Shown: piece by piece, positions 27,872 to 37,671 of the stretch | How positions within the stretch are numbered: the stretch's first letter is position 1 | Layout: every line of letters begins with the position of its first letter | NCBI RefSeq assembly: GCF_900115505.1 | Contig: NZ_FOWQ01000006.1 | Location: 186,001 to 250,000 of the forward strand | Length of the DNA: 64,000 bases | Direction of reading: 5' to 3' | Origin: Geodermatophilus dictyosporus | GTDB taxonomy: Bacteria > Actinomycetota > Actinomycetes > Mycobacteriales > Geodermatophilaceae | Made by a program: the position numbers and the translations under genes | Notes under the pieces: model-generated | What the model was told of the DNA's origin: nothing | What the model saw: only the letters and a program-made list of their open reading frames with translations | The model's database searches: none

Positions 27872-27897
27872 GGCGTCCCGGTACCCATCCCGGGCGG

Positions 27898-28233
27898 CTA
27901 CGCCGGGCGCGGCGCGTACATGATGACGGCGACGCCGGCGAGGCAGACCAGCGCGCCGATCACGTCGTAGCGGTCGGGCCGGAACCCGTCGGCGACCACG
28001 CCCCACGCCAGGCTGCCCGCGACGAAGACGCCGCCGTAGGCGGCGAGGATGCGCCCGAAGTGCGCGTCGGGCTGCAGCGTCGCGACGAACCCGTAGGCGC
28101 CCAGCACGACGACGCCCAGCCCGATCCACGGCCAGCCCCGGTGCTCCCGGACCCCCTGCCAGATCAGCCAGGCGCCGCCGATCTCGGCGAGCGCGGCCAG
28201 GACGAACAGCACGACGGAGCGGACGACGGCCAT
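27898..28233 (-). CDS. YnfA family small membrane protein
   Basis: A 111-residue, four-helix membrane protein. '[17 protein letters not shown]' (residues 14-30), '[24 protein letters not shown]' in two parts, and '[19 protein letters not shown]' are the conserved pieces of the YnfA/UPF0060 family, distant relatives of small multidrug resistance exporters. Function is not established. The ATG at 28233 lies 131 bases from the divergent FAD oxidoreductase gene. Confidence 0.9.
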   Translation of the reverse strand: MAVVRSVVLFVLAALAEIGGAWLIWQGVREHRGWPWIGLGVVVLGAYGFVATLQPDAHFGRILAAYGGVFVAGSLAWGVVADGFRPDRYDVIGALVCLAGVAVIMYAPRPA

Positions 28234-28364
28234 GCGCGGCAGCCTGCCAGCGGCCGGCGCGGTGCACGCGTGCGCCAGTCGGGGCTTACGGCCCTGTGCG
28301 CGCCACCGGCACCGCTGCCAGGGTGCCCGTGCCGAGGGCAGGGAGCCCGCGCGGAGGAGGCACC

Positions 28365-29780
28365 ATGGCGATCACCGAGACCGGTCGGCCCGGACCCGTG
28401 CGGGACGAGGCCCTGACGGCGCTCGCCGCCGACCTGCACGGGCCCCTGCTCCGCCCGCACGACGACGGCTACGACCCGGCGCGGCGGGTGTGGAACGGCA
28501 ACGTCGACCGCCGTCCGGCTGCGATCGCCCGCTGCCTCGACGCCGCCGACGTGCAGCGCGCCGTCGTCTTCGCCCGGGACGAGGGTCTGCTGCTCTCCGT
28601 GCGCGGCGGCGGCCACAGCGCCCCCGGCTACGGCACCAACGACGGCGGCCTGGTGATCGACCTGTCGCTGCTCAAGGCGGTCACGGTCGACGCCGACGCG
28701 CGCACCGCGCAGGTCGGCGGCGGCGTCCTGTGGCGCGAGCTGGACGAGGCGACGCAGCGGGTGGGCCTGGCCACCACCGGGGGCACGGTCTCCAACACCG
28801 GGGTCGCCGGGCTGACCCTCGGTGGCGGCCTGGGCTGGCTCATGGGCAAGCACGGCCTGGCGGTCGACAACCTGCTGTCGGCCGAGGTGGTCACCGCCGA
28901 CGGCGAGCTGCACACGGTGGACGCGGAGCGCGAGCCCGACCTGTTCTGGGCGCTGCGCGGCGGCGGCGGCAACTTCGGCGTCGTCCCGTCGCTGCGCTAC
29001 CGCCTGCACCCGGTCACCGAGGTGCTCGGCGGCATGGTCGTGCACCCGCTCGAGCGGGCCGCCGAGGTGCTCCGCTTCTACCGCGACTTCTGCCCCACGC
29101 TGCCCGACGAGGCCGAGGCCTACTGCGCGCTGCTCACCGACCCGCAGGCCGGGGTCCCCGTGATCGCCCTGCTGCTCGGCTACAACGGTCCGCTCGACGA
29201 GGGCGAGCGGGTGCTGCGGCCGGCCCGGGAGTTCGGCCCGCCGCTGGCCGACCTGGTGGCGCCCATGCCCTACGTGGCGCGCCAGTCGATGCTCGACGAG
29301 CCCAACGCCGTCCACGGGCTGCACCGCTACTGGCGCTCGGCGTTCACCGAGCAGCTGGACGACGGCCTGATCGACGCCGTCACCGCGGCCGCCGCCGGCT
29401 CCACCTCACCGCTGAGCGCCGTCATCTTCTTCTACGTGCACGGTGCGGCCACCCGCGTGGCGCCGGAGGACACGGCGTTCGCCGCCCGCCGTGCGCAGTG
29501 GGACGTCGACGTCATCGCGCAGTGGACCGAGGCCGGGGAGTCCGAGCGGCACACCGACTGGCTGCGCTCGAGCTGGGCGGCGGCCGAACCGCACATGGAC
29601 GGCAGCGCCTACGTCAACCACCTGGCCACCGACGACGCACCGGAGAAGGTGCGCGCCTCCTTCGGCACGAACCTCGACCGGCTCCGGCTCCTCAAGGCCC
29701 GCCACGACCCGACCAACCTGTTCCGGCTGAACCCGAACATCGCACCGCTGACACCGCAGCCCCGCCGGTCCGCCGACTAG
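28365..29780 (+). CDS. FAD-binding oxidoreductase, berberine-bridge/PCMH type
   Basis: A 471-residue flavoenzyme. The PCMH FAD domain has '[11 protein letters not shown]' (about residues 83-93) with the histidine that can be covalently attached to FAD, then '[19 protein letters not shown]' and '[15 protein letters not shown]'. The second covalent cysteine of bicovalent enzymes is absent from the '[13 protein letters not shown]' stretch, so attachment is probably by histidine only. The C-terminus '[16 protein letters not shown]' is the berberine-bridge closing motif. The substrate is unknown. The ATG at 28365 has GGAGGAGG upstream. Confidence 0.92.
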   Translation: MAITETGRPGPVRDEALTALAADLHGPLLRPHDDGYDPARRVWNGNVDRRPAAIARCLDAADVQRAVVFARDEGLLLSVRGGGHSAPGYGTNDGGLVIDLSLLKAVTVDADARTAQVGGGVLWRELDEATQRVGLATTGGTVSNTGVAGLTLGGGLGWLMGKHGLAVDNLLSAEVVTADGELHTVDAEREPDLFWALRGGGGNFGVVPSLRYRLHPVTEVLGGMVVHPLERAAEVLRFYRDFCPTLPDEAEAYCALLTDPQAGVPVIALLLGYNGPLDEGERVLRPAREFGPPLADLVAPMPYVARQSMLDEPNAVHGLHRYWRSAFTEQLDDGLIDAVTAAAAGSTSPLSAVIFFYVHGAATRVAPEDTAFAARRAQWDVDVIAQWTEAGESERHTDWLRSSWAAAEPHMDGSAYVNHLATDDAPEKVRASFGTNLDRLRLLKARHDPTNLFRLNPNIAPLTPQPRRSAD

Positions 29781-29971
29781 GCACGACGTCCGGCAGGCCG
29801 CCATCCCGCCCCCCGGGACGCGTTACTGCCGCGACGGGTGGAGCGGCCGGTGCGGGGTGGACGAGGACACGCGACGGCAGGACACGTGAAGCGGTCGGTA
29901 CCGGAACGACGTGCATACGTTTCCCCGGTCATGCCAGCGGCGGATGACCCGCCACCACCCCAGGACGTGTT

Positions 29972-30445
29972 GTGACTGCTCAGCTGACTGCGCCCGTGAA
30001 GCTCTGCCCCCACTGCAGTGCGCAGGCCCAGACCGTGGACAAGAAGTGCCCGCACTGCGGCAAGAAGTACAAGAAGGGGAGCACCGCTCTCAAGATCCTC
30101 CTCGGGCTCGCGGTGCTGATGATCGTCGTCATCGGCGGCTGCACGGCCCTCCTCGGCGCCGGCATCAACGAGGCGGTCGAGCAGCTGAACGAGGAGCAGG
30201 CCGCCAGCGCCATCTCCCAGGAGACGTTCGACGCCATCCAGATCGGGGCCACCCGGGCCGACGTCGACGCCGCCGTGGCGCCCGCGGTCCCCCAGGACAC
30301 CCAGGAGTTCGCCCAGGAGGGCGTGCTCGACGCCGCCGACGTCAACCAGTCCTGTATCTACTTCAACCGCCAGGGCGGCGAGTTCGGCGACATCTTCCAG
30401 TTCTGCTTCGACAACGACGTGCTGACGACGAAGAACTCGTACTGA
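29972..30445 (+). CDS. zinc-ribbon single-pass membrane protein
   Basis: A 157-residue protein with a zinc ribbon of two CPHC knuckles (residues 12-15 and 26-29) followed by a lysine-rich stretch. One membrane helix (about 40-60) contains GGC, and an outer domain of about 95 residues begins 'EQLNEEQAASAISQETFD' and has two cysteines that could form a disulfide. The layout predicts the ribbon inside and the C-terminal domain outside. The outer part may be a lipid-anchored or SmpA/BamE-like fold ('FDAIQIGATRADVDAAV'), which is only a resemblance. The GTG start at 29972 is adopted. A strong hairpin follows. Confidence 0.75.
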   Translation: MTAQLTAPVKLCPHCSAQAQTVDKKCPHCGKKYKKGSTALKILLGLAVLMIVVIGGCTALLGAGINEAVEQLNEEQAASAISQETFDAIQIGATRADVDAAVAPAVPQDTQEFAQEGVLDAADVNQSCIYFNRQGGEFGDIFQFCFDNDVLTTKNSY

Positions 30446-30450
30446 CGCAC

Positions 30451-30489
30451 CGCGGGGGGAGCGGGCGGACGACGCCCGCTCCCCCCGCG
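30451..30489 (+). terminator. terminator hairpin after the zinc-ribbon gene
   Basis: A perfect 17-bp inverted repeat (30451-30467 with 30473-30489, five-base loop) starts six bases after the stop codon of the zinc-ribbon gene. Confidence 0.85.
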
Positions 30490-30632
30490 AGCCGCGTGGG
30501 GGACGCGGGAGCGGAGGAACGCGAGCGCCTCCCGTGGCGCCGGGCCCGTGTCCGCTGCGATCGACGTCACAGCCGGGCGGCCGATAGGACGGTGCACCAC
30601 TCCCGTCGCCGCGTGCCCGCTCGGAGCGTCCT

Positions 30633-32511
30633 GTGAGCGTCAAGACCCGCCTGGTCGTCAGTGTCCTGACCGTCCTCACCGTCGCCCTCGCCGGGCTGGT
30701 GGCCGTGATCGCCACGCTGGCCACCGGCCAGGCGCAGCGGGACGGGCTGCGCAACGCCACGGCGGTGGCGGTCGACCAGGCGCAGCGGTTCGAGGCCGAC
30801 CTCGGCCGGCAGCGCCGCACCGCCGAGTCCCTGGCGCAGGCGCTGGCCGCCCAGACGGAGGGCCGGCGGGGTGACCGCGCCTATGCCGACGCCCTGCAGC
30901 AGCGGCTGTCGCCGCCGACCCCACGCTGATCGGGGTCTGGACGGCGTTCGAGCCGCAGGCCTTCGACGGGTCCGACGGGCCCTTCGCCGGTACGGCCGGC
31001 ACCGACGCGAGCGGCCGCTACGTCCCCTACTGGTACCGCGACGGCGGCACCATCGCCGTGACCGCCCTCCTCGACTACGAGATCCCGGGGGTGGGCGACT
31101 ACTACCTGCTCCCTCGGGACACCGGCCGGTCGGTGGCGATCGAGCCCTACCTCTACGAGGTGGCCGGCGAGCAGGTCCTCATCACCTCGCTGTCCACCCC
31201 GGTCACCGTCGGCGGCCGGGCGATCGGCGTCGCCGGCGTCGACGTGCCGCTGGCCGCCATCCAGGAGCAGGTCGGCGCCGTCCGCCCGTACGACGTCGGC
31301 CGCGCGACGCTGGTGTCGTCGCAGGCCCTGGTGGTGGGCAGCAACCGGCCGGGTGACGAGGTCGGTGCCGCTGCCGCGGGCCCGGTGGCGGAGGTCGCTG
31401 CGGACGCCGTGGAGGGCGGCGAGACCGTGCAGCGCACCGTCGAGGGCGACGAGGGCAGCACCGTCTACGTGGCCGCGCCGATCGAGGTGGGGGAGGGGCA
31501 GCACTGGGCGGTGCTCGTCGAGATCCCGGAGGACGCGATCCTCGCCGACGCCCACGGCCTGCGGACGACGATCCTCGCCGGGGCGCTCCTCACCCTGCTG
31601 CTCGCCGCCGGTGCCACGCTGCTCGTCGCCCGCCGGGTCGTCGCGCCGCTGGACGCGCTGCGCTCGCGGATGGAGGAGATCGCCGACGGCGACGGCGACC
31701 TGACCGCCCGGGTGGACGAGAGCCGCACGGACGAGATCGGCCGGCTCGGCGCGGCGTTCAACCGCTTCGTCGCCAAGGTGGCCGAGACGGTGACCGGCAT
31801 CGGCCGGGCGTCGGGGTCGCTGGTGGAGCTGTCGGCCGGCATGTCCGGGGTGTCCGGGCGGCTCGCGGGGTCGGTCGAGCAGACCAGCGCGCAGGCGCAG
31901 CAGGTGTCCGCCGTCGCCGAGCAGCTCTCGCGCAACGTGCAGACCGTCGCGGCAGGAGCCGAGGAGATGGGCGTGAGCATCCGCGAGATCGCGTCGAACG
32001 CCTCCGAGGCGGCCCGGATCGCCGGGGAGGCGGTGACCGTGGCCCGGCATCGCGGAGCAGACCAACCTGCTCGCCCTCAACGCGACCATCGAGGCCGCCC
32101 GCGCCGGCGAGGCGGGCAAGGGCTTCGCCGTGGTGGCCACCGAGGTGAAGGACCTGGCCCAGGAGACGGCGAAGGCCACCGAGGACATCACCCGCCGGAT
32201 CCAGGCGATCCAGGGCGACACCGACCGCGCCGTGGCCGCCATCGCCCGCATCGACGAGGTGGTCAGCCAGATCAGCGACTACCAGACGACGATCGCCAGC
32301 GCCGTCGAGGAGCAGACCGCGACGACCAGCGAGATGTCGCGCGGGGTGACCGAGGCGGCCCAGGGCACCGGGTCGATCGCCGACGCCGTCGTCACCGTGT
32401 CGACGGTGAGCACCGAGACCGAGCAGGACGCCCTGCAGGCCCGCACGGCCGCCGACGGTGGCCGAGGTGACCGCGGAGCTGTCCCGGCTGGTGTCGCAGT
32501 TCCGGGTCTGA
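30633..32511 (+). pseudogene. methyl-accepting chemotaxis protein gene broken by at least three frameshifts
   Basis: Four successive frames spell one chemoreceptor. Frame A, from GTG 30633, gives the first membrane helix and the start of a Cache sensor. Frame B, from about 30910, gives the rest of the sensor ('DPTLIGVWTAFEP', 'VPYWYRDGG'), the second helix (about 31565-31630), HAMP and part of the signalling domain. Frame C, from about 32046, gives '[20 protein letters not shown]' and the hairpin tip. Frame D, from about 32460, gives '[15 protein letters not shown]' to the TGA at 32509-32511. The first and third breaks need one base each. At the second, a receptor-typical stretch of perhaps 25-30 codons is missing. 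The gene cannot make a full receptor unless the sequence is wrong. Confidence 0.85.
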
Positions 32512-32533
32512 CGATGCGCCCCTCCGACGCGCG

Positions 32534-32565
32534 AGGGGCGGCCCCGGCGAGCCGGGACCGCCCCT
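32534..32565. terminator. probable terminator between convergent genes
   Basis: A 14-bp inverted repeat with one mismatch (32534-32547 with 32552-32565, four-base loop) lies between the broken chemoreceptor gene and the convergent isomerase-like gene. The mismatch is a G-U pair in the leftward transcript. Confidence 0.65.
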
Positions 32566-32581
32566 GCGGGGTGCTGCTGCC

Positions 32582-33520
32582 TCAGTAGGTCGTGCAGGTG
32601 AGGTACTCGAGGCCCACCTCAGCGGCCTCGTAGGGGTCGAACTCCAGGTCGGTGAAGCGCGGGTCGTGCTCGACGACGAAGTAGCGGGTGCTGCCGCCGG
32701 CGGCCGCGAAGATCGACGGGAAGTCGATGTTGCCGAGGCCGACGATCTCGATCCGCCGGTTCAGGTCCGGGTTGAGGTCCTTGACGTGGAGCAGCTGGAT
32801 CCGGTTGCCGTACTCCTCGATCACGTCGACCGGGTCGAGGCCCGCATAGGAGACCCAGTACAGGTCGAGCTGCGAGACGACGTTCTTCGCCTGCGTGTGC
32901 TGCATCAGGATGTCGAAGGCGGTGCGGTCGCCGAAGACGGTCGTGAACTCGAAGTCGTGGTTGTGGACCATCAGCGTCTGGCCGGCCTTGCGCGCCTGCT
33001 CGCCGACCGCGTCGAGGTACTGGGCGTAGGCCACCCAGTCGGCCTCGGTGCGCAGCTGCCCGATCCAGGGAGCTCCCGCGGTGCTGCCGGAGCCGAAGTA
33101 CTTGATGCCGAGGGTGCGGTTGTCCTCGAGGATCTGCTCGATGTCCGCGGGGGTGAACTGCGAGCCCACGTCGACGTGGCGGGCCGAGGCCTTGAGGCCG
33201 TACTCGTCCAGGAGGGCCGCGTACTCCTCGGCGGTCCAGCCGCTGAGGGTGTAGGGCTCGACGTTGCGGTAGCCCATCTCGGCGAGGCTGCGCAGGACCT
33301 CCTCGTGGCGCTCCTGCTCGCCGGCGCCCCCGCCGATCACGCCGGCGAAGGTGTACAGCTGGACGGAGATCTTGCTGAGCGGCACGCCGCGGCCGGCGCA
33401 GTCGGAGGCCGCCTGGGCCTGGGCGGGCGGGGCGGCGCTCGCCGTACCGGCGAGGCCGACGAACAGCACCGCCGACAGGACGGCGACGAGCACGGCCCGC
33501 AGGCTGGTTGTCACTCTCAT
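32582..33520 (-). CDS. secreted sugar phosphate isomerase/epimerase-like TIM-barrel protein
   Basis: A 312-residue protein with a Sec signal peptide (basic MRVTTSLRA, hydrophobic core, cleavage likely after 'GTASA' near residue 28). The mature part has the xylose isomerase-like TIM-barrel: '[11 protein letters not shown]', '[15 protein letters not shown]', 'VHNHDFEF', '[10 protein letters not shown]' and '[10 protein letters not shown]', where histidines, aspartates and glutamates would bind a divalent metal. Secreted members often act on plant- or microbe-derived sugars; the substrate is not known. The ATG at 33520 has GAGGGG upstream. A promoter with an overlapping palindrome lies about 100 bases before it. 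Confidence 0.85.
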   Translation of the reverse strand: MRVTTSLRAVLVAVLSAVLFVGLAGTASAAPPAQAQAASDCAGRGVPLSKISVQLYTFAGVIGGGAGEQERHEEVLRSLAEMGYRNVEPYTLSGWTAEEYAALLDEYGLKASARHVDVGSQFTPADIEQILEDNRTLGIKYFGSGSTAGAPWIGQLRTEADWVAYAQYLDAVGEQARKAGQTLMVHNHDFEFTTVFGDRTAFDILMQHTQAKNVVSQLDLYWVSYAGLDPVDVIEEYGNRIQLLHVKDLNPDLNRRIEIVGLGNIDFPSIFAAAGGSTRYFVVEHDPRFTDLEFDPYEAAEVGLEYLTCTTY

Positions 33521-33927
33521 AGAACCCCCTCGATCGTCACACGGACGCACGTCATCGCCGCAGGAGCGGTCGCCCTGTGTCCCGAGGCGGTTGCCCTGCG
33601 TCGACGTTGTGCTGTGAAGCACAACCTAATGGGACTTAGGCGCTATGCAAAGCAGAAGTTGCGCAACGCCGGGCGGAAGGGGTGTGGGGAGGCCGGGTCC
33701 GCCCGAACCGTCCGCGTTCGACGCGACGCACCCGACGAGATCCGGCGTCGACCGGCGCGGAGCCCCACCGCACCGTCTCGTGGTCCCGGGCGACGGGCTG
33801 GACCGGCACCGGACTCCCTCCTACGGCGGGCCGGGCGCTTGCCACCGCACGTCGACCGCATCGAGTCCTGCGTCGGTGGGTCGGTCGCCGAGGACCTCCG
33901 GCCCCCTCGGTGTCCCCGTGTGGGTGG
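33521..33927. other. regulatory region upstream of the isomerase-like gene
   Basis: About 400 bases without a gene. The part near 33606-33650 is richer in A and T and holds the promoter and palindrome listed separately. From 33660 on I see only GC-rich sequence with no recognisable element. Confidence 0.5.
33606..33650 (-). promoter_or_regulatory. promoter with overlapping 20-bp palindromic operator
   Basis: Bases 33606-33625 form an exact 8-bp inverted repeat with a 4-base spacer (GTTGTGCT and AGCACAAC). On the leftward strand a -35-like TTGCAT (33645-33650) and a -10-like TAGGTT (33623-33628) are 16 bases apart, and the palindrome begins inside the -10 and covers the start point. This is the usual position for a repressor, for example of the LacI or GntR type. 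The isomerase-like gene starts 86 bases downstream. Confidence 0.6.
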
Positions 33928-34920
33928 TCACCGGAGGCGGATCTCGGCGACCAGTTGCGCGTGGTCGGAGACGATGCGGTCGCGACGGTCGTCGCTGAGC
34001 TGGCTGTCGACCAGGTGGTCGTTGAAGTACCGCAGGACCAGGACCTCGCCGATGCGCTGCGGATTCCGCTCGTAGAACTCCTGGCTCACGAGGACGTGGT
34101 CGAGGTTCTCGTAGTGCCCGTTGAAGATGTGCGTGTAGCTGACGTCCCGCCCGGTCCGGCGGGCGGTGAGCTCGTGGGCGGAGTAGAGCAGCCGATCCCA
34201 GTAGGCCTTGCGGACGTCGGGGTCGCCCGGCCAGAAGCGTGAGGGGGAGTCGCCGGTGATGATGTCGGTGGTGACGGCGCGGGCGGCGTCGTTGAGATCG
34301 CCGAGGACGATGGTCGGCTGCGCGGTTCCGACGACCTCCTCGAGTACCAGGAAGCGCAGGGCGGCCGCCTCGGCGGCGCGGCGGATGAGCGCCCGGGCCT
34401 TGCCGAGGGCCTCCTCGCGCGGGTCGTGCTCGGGGGCCTGCGGATCGCGGATGGGTCGCTTGGACTTCAGGTGGGCGACGAAGACCGTCGCGGTCGTGCC
34501 GGACTCCGGGTCGAGGACCACGCGGGCACGCAGGACCGGACGGCTGAACGTGCCTACCGGCAGGGCGATGCCGTCGACGGCGACGTCCAGCCCGGCCGGG
34601 AAGTCGGGAACGGTCGTGACCGGCCCGTCGACGGGCAACCGGCTGGCCAGCCCGAGTCGTGGACCGCTGTCCCCGTCCGCACCCGGCGCCACGACGGTGC
34701 CGTCGCCGAACCGCTCCGACCGGGCGCAGGCGTCGCGCAGCGCGTCCTCGTGGAAGACCTCCTGGAAGCCGACGACGTCCGCGTTCATGCGGCCCAGCTG
34801 GCCGGCGATCCACGCGACCTTCTCCTCGTACTCGGCGGCGCTGTACGGCTTGTCGTCGGGGTAGAAGGGCTCGCCGGGCCGGGCGAGGTTGAGGACGTTG
34901 AACGTGCCGACCTTGACCAT
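33928..34920 (-). CDS. endonuclease/exonuclease/phosphatase family protein
   Basis: A 330-residue protein of the EEP superfamily (DNase I-like fold). The motifs are in order: 'GTFNVLNL' at residues 5-12, 'VVGFQEVF' with the metal-binding glutamate, 'VFVAHLKSKRP' with the histidine, 'IVLGDLNDAA' with the Asp-x-Asn pair, and 'DRIVSDHAQLV' with the final Asp-His. It has no signal peptide and is probably a cytoplasmic nuclease or phosphodiesterase; the substrate cannot be read. The start is the ATG at 34920; a GTG/ATG further upstream would add poorly supported residues. Confidence 0.85.
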   Translation of the reverse strand: MVKVGTFNVLNLARPGEPFYPDDKPYSAAEYEEKVAWIAGQLGRMNADVVGFQEVFHEDALRDACARSERFGDGTVVAPGADGDSGPRLGLASRLPVDGPVTTVPDFPAGLDVAVDGIALPVGTFSRPVLRARVVLDPESGTTATVFVAHLKSKRPIRDPQAPEHDPREEALGKARALIRRAAEAAALRFLVLEEVVGTAQPTIVLGDLNDAARAVTTDIITGDSPSRFWPGDPDVRKAYWDRLLYSAHELTARRTGRDVSYTHIFNGHYENLDHVLVSQEFYERNPQRIGEVLVLRYFNDHLVDSQLSDDRRDRIVSDHAQLVAEIRLR

Positions 34921-35301
34921 GTGCAGGCCATCCCTTGGCTGAGGGGAAACCAGCATCGTCGACTGACGGCGTCACGGGACCGTCACCGGGCATGGCTCGC
35001 TGAGCGGCGCTCCCGCCGCTGCGCGACCTCCGCCGAAGCCACCTGTTGGACGTGGATCCGGACGTCCAGCATGGCCGTGCCCAGGTTCGGGTGTGGTTCG
35101 GGTTCGCCGCAGGCGATCACTTCCCGACCTCGTGGCTGCCGCGGGGATCAAACTGGCATGGCCAGCTTGGAAGGCGGGACGCTGCGGGACCGTCTGCGCT
35201 GCTCAGCGGCCTATTCGAGTGTCTAGGCAGGCCCGCGTGACCACTATGTGACCAATCGCGCCAGGGCCGGCGCTAGCCCGGGCGCTCGCGCCCAAGTCGC
35301 G
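34921..35301. other. intergenic region at the edge of the accessory segment
   Basis: About 380 bases with no gene. It is likely to hold the promoter of the EEP-family gene and to mark the change from core to accessory DNA. No tRNA, repeat end or insertion sequence was recognised. The inverted pentamer CTGGC-atg-GCCAG near 35153 is too short to interpret. Confidence 0.4.
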
Positions 35302-36339
35302 TCAGCTGTCCTCGTCGGGGACGAGCGTCCAAATGCGGCGCAATGGGAGCTCGGCCTGAATCTCCTGGGGCAACCGGTCGTAGACAGCCTCGACGCGGGA
35401 GATGACGTCGTCGGCGTCCCACAGCCGGAGTTGGAAGAACAGGCGCCGCGCCTCTGCACGAGCGTTCTTGGTGTAGCCACCCCAGCTGACCATCAGGCCT
35501 CGAGTCGCCCCGAAGTTGGCCATCACCCCCTGCAGCTCCCGCAGGGTGGGCGCGTCCACCACGACGCCACCGGACTTGACTTGCACGGCCAAGCCCACAC
35601 CGTCGAAGCCCATCTCACCTTCGCCCGCGAGGATGTCTACTCCACCGTCGGGGCCAGCGGGGGAGACGTGCACGTACATGCCTTCCGCTTCAAGGACAGC
35701 GCCGATCAGGCGGGGGAGTTCGTGACCGGAGAAGCGCGCGCCGATGCGGCGGCGGATCTGGTCGCGGCTGAGATCGAAGAGGTCGGCGTCTGGCTGCCGG
35801 ACGACGTCGCTCGCCGGCTGTTCCACCGCCGGGTCGGCGGGGAAGAGGCCTCGAGTTGTGGGGGAGCCGTCCAGCAGCGCCCTGACTCGCACCTCGGCGT
35901 CGTTGCGCTGGATCCGGCAGACGGTGAGAAACGCCCCCAACGAGAAGAGGATGTCCTGGTCGATCGACTCGCGAGGGACGTCCTCCCGTATCCACGCCAC
36001 CGACCGCTGGTGCCGCATCGACTCTGGAGCGTCCGGCACGTACCGGTAGGGCCCCGTGACGCGTCCGAACGCCACCGCCGGCGTTCCTTTCAAGGGAAGC
36101 GCCACGAGGTCGCCCTCCGCCATGCGCCGCTGGAAGGCGTCGATTTGACCGACCCAGTTGGCGATCGTGGTGACCTTGGCGTCCGGGTAGCTCGTGCTGA
36201 GGTGGTCCCTGAGTTGCTCGGCGTTCGTGACACCGGAGAGGTCCCCCACCTCCGGCCAACCGATGCCGACTAGCCCTCTGGTGAGCGCCAGTTCATCGCC
36301 CTCGCCGCGCCGTCCACTGCGGACCATCCAGAGCGCCAT
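35302..36339 (-). CDS. Mrr-type restriction endonuclease
   Basis: A 345-residue protein with two parts. The N-terminal about 150 residues ('MALWMVRSGRRGEGDELAL', 'VALPLKGTPAVAFGRVTG') resemble a PUA/EVE-like base-reading domain found before Mrr nucleases. The C-terminal part has the Mrr catalytic fold: 'FSGHELPRLIGAVLEAEGM', then the active-site string 'GPDGGVDILAG' (Asp) and 'GLAVQVKSG' (Gln-x-Lys). Such solitary enzymes usually cut modified foreign DNA (type IV restriction). It lies 43 bases downstream of a second nuclease gene on the same strand, suggesting an operon. No methyltransferase gene is adjacent. Confidence 0.82.
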   Translation of the reverse strand: MALWMVRSGRRGEGDELALTRGLVGIGWPEVGDLSGVTNAEQLRDHLSTSYPDAKVTTIANWVGQIDAFQRRMAEGDLVALPLKGTPAVAFGRVTGPYRYVPDAPESMRHQRSVAWIREDVPRESIDQDILFSLGAFLTVCRIQRNDAEVRVRALLDGSPTTRGLFPADPAVEQPASDVVRQPDADLFDLSRDQIRRRIGARFSGHELPRLIGAVLEAEGMYVHVSPAGPDGGVDILAGEGEMGFDGVGLAVQVKSGGVVVDAPTLRELQGVMANFGATRGLMVSWGGYTKNARAEARRLFFQLRLWDADDVISRVEAVYDRLPQEIQAELPLRRIWTLVPDEDS

Positions 36340-36382
36340 GCCCGTCCCTCGTCGTTCTCTCTGCAGCGTTGCTGACTGGTCG

Positions 36383-37468
36383 TCAGCCTGTCGGCGCGCC
36401 CTGCGTGAGGCGTTGGGTCGCCGCTGCGATAGCGGAACGCCGAGCCGGGTCCTTCAACAGGTCGAGGGGGATCCCGGGTCGCCTCTTGTATGTGGCGTCA
36501 CGAATGACCTCGGGCTTCAGCGGTGCCCCGGCGGCGACCAGGTCGTCGAGGAACCGGCTCAGGGCTGTCTCGCCCGCTCCGGAGGTCCACTGGAAGTTGC
36601 AGGACAGCGACGCGGGGGATCCGCAGTAGACGCTGAAGGGAGCGATCTCCACGCCCGACGCCGCGGTTCCCCAGATGGAGAAGCTCGGATGCGCGCCGGC
36701 GCCACCGCCTTGAATACGGAGACCGCTCCGAGCAAGGTCCTCGGTGAAGGCGATCACCGCGTCGGCCAGCTCGACATCGCGCTCGCGCAACCAGGGGTCG
36801 ACGTCGGCAGGAGTCCACCGGGTGCCGACCCCGGCTCCTCCGCGTGCGTCCTTCTCGTCGGCCGACTCGGACCCATAGACGGTAGGCACGAGGATCTCCG
36901 TCCCGCCATGTTCCGCGCGCCGCAACTCAATGGCCAGCAGGCGCATCCCGGCTGACGTGTGCATGTTGAGGTACCGCACGATGCGTCGCAGGTCGGTGTT
37001 GATGGAGTCAACGGCAAGAACCAGGGTGAACACCCCGGCCTCGAGGTTGGCCTCGAACGCACGGCGCGACTCCTCCGGCTGGCCGTCGAAGAACTGGTCC
37101 AGTGGCTGGCCTCCGCGTCGCTGCCAGTGCTCGGCGAAGACGGTTGGAGTCAATTCCGCCAGTCGGGCGGCGTAGTCGAGCACTTGGCCGACGATGGTCC
37201 TGCGGATGTCGGGGCCGGCCGCGAGCTTGCACTCGACGATGGTGATCGTGCCGTCGGTGTCGATCATGACGACGTCAGCACGCCCGACGCTCATGGTGAG
37301 CTCACGGACGGCGATAGCACGGGAGCTGACGCCCTCGATGAGACTCGGCTGGTCGAAGAGAATCTGCTGGAGCTCCGCCTCGTTGATGTAGCCGTAGCTG
37401 CTCGGGGCAGTCCACTTCCCTCCCTGCTGCCGGACCCGGATGTCGACGGTCGCGCTCGTTAACAACAC
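36383..37468 (-). CDS. PD-(D/E)XK nuclease-like protein
   Basis: A 361-residue protein with a restriction-nuclease-like core in its first 140 residues. It has 'NEAELQQILFDQPSLIEG', then 'GRADVVMIDTDGTITIVECKLA' as separate elements: the Asp in 'ADVVMID' and the Glu-x-Lys in 'IVECKLA', followed by 'RTIVGQVLDYAARL'. This resembles DUF91/NucS-like and defence-associated nucleases. The rest has no clear domain. The GTG at 37468 gives the most compact protein; an ATG at 37570 would add 34 residues without conserved features. It lies between the integrase and the Mrr gene. Confidence 0.7.
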   Translation of the reverse strand: MLLTSATVDIRVRQQGGKWTAPSSYGYINEAELQQILFDQPSLIEGVSSRAIAVRELTMSVGRADVVMIDTDGTITIVECKLAAGPDIRRTIVGQVLDYAARLAELTPTVFAEHWQRRGGQPLDQFFDGQPEESRRAFEANLEAGVFTLVLAVDSINTDLRRIVRYLNMHTSAGMRLLAIELRRAEHGGTEILVPTVYGSESADEKDARGGAGVGTRWTPADVDPWLRERDVELADAVIAFTEDLARSGLRIQGGGAGAHPSFSIWGTAASGVEIAPFSVYCGSPASLSCNFQWTSGAGETALSRFLDDLVAAGAPLKPEVIRDATYKRRPGIPLDLLKDPARRSAIAAATQRLTQGAPTG

Positions 37469-37671
37469 GCACGGACTCTGACACGGCAGCGAGACTGAGC
37501 CACTGAAGTCGGCATCAACTCGCTGGGCACCTCGTCGCCGAGAAGGTCCAACCGTCCGCACCAGCGGCATGTTCAGCCTGATCGCGCGACGCCGTAGGCC
37601 TAACTATGCTGGTCGGCGGCACGCTCATCTACTCGACAGGCCCATGTGACCACCGTGTCTGCCGAATCGCT

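Noticed and set aside
37571..37671. Second attachment site downstream of the integrase gene
   Set aside because: No copy of the tRNA-Asn 3' end or other duplicated core was seen there.
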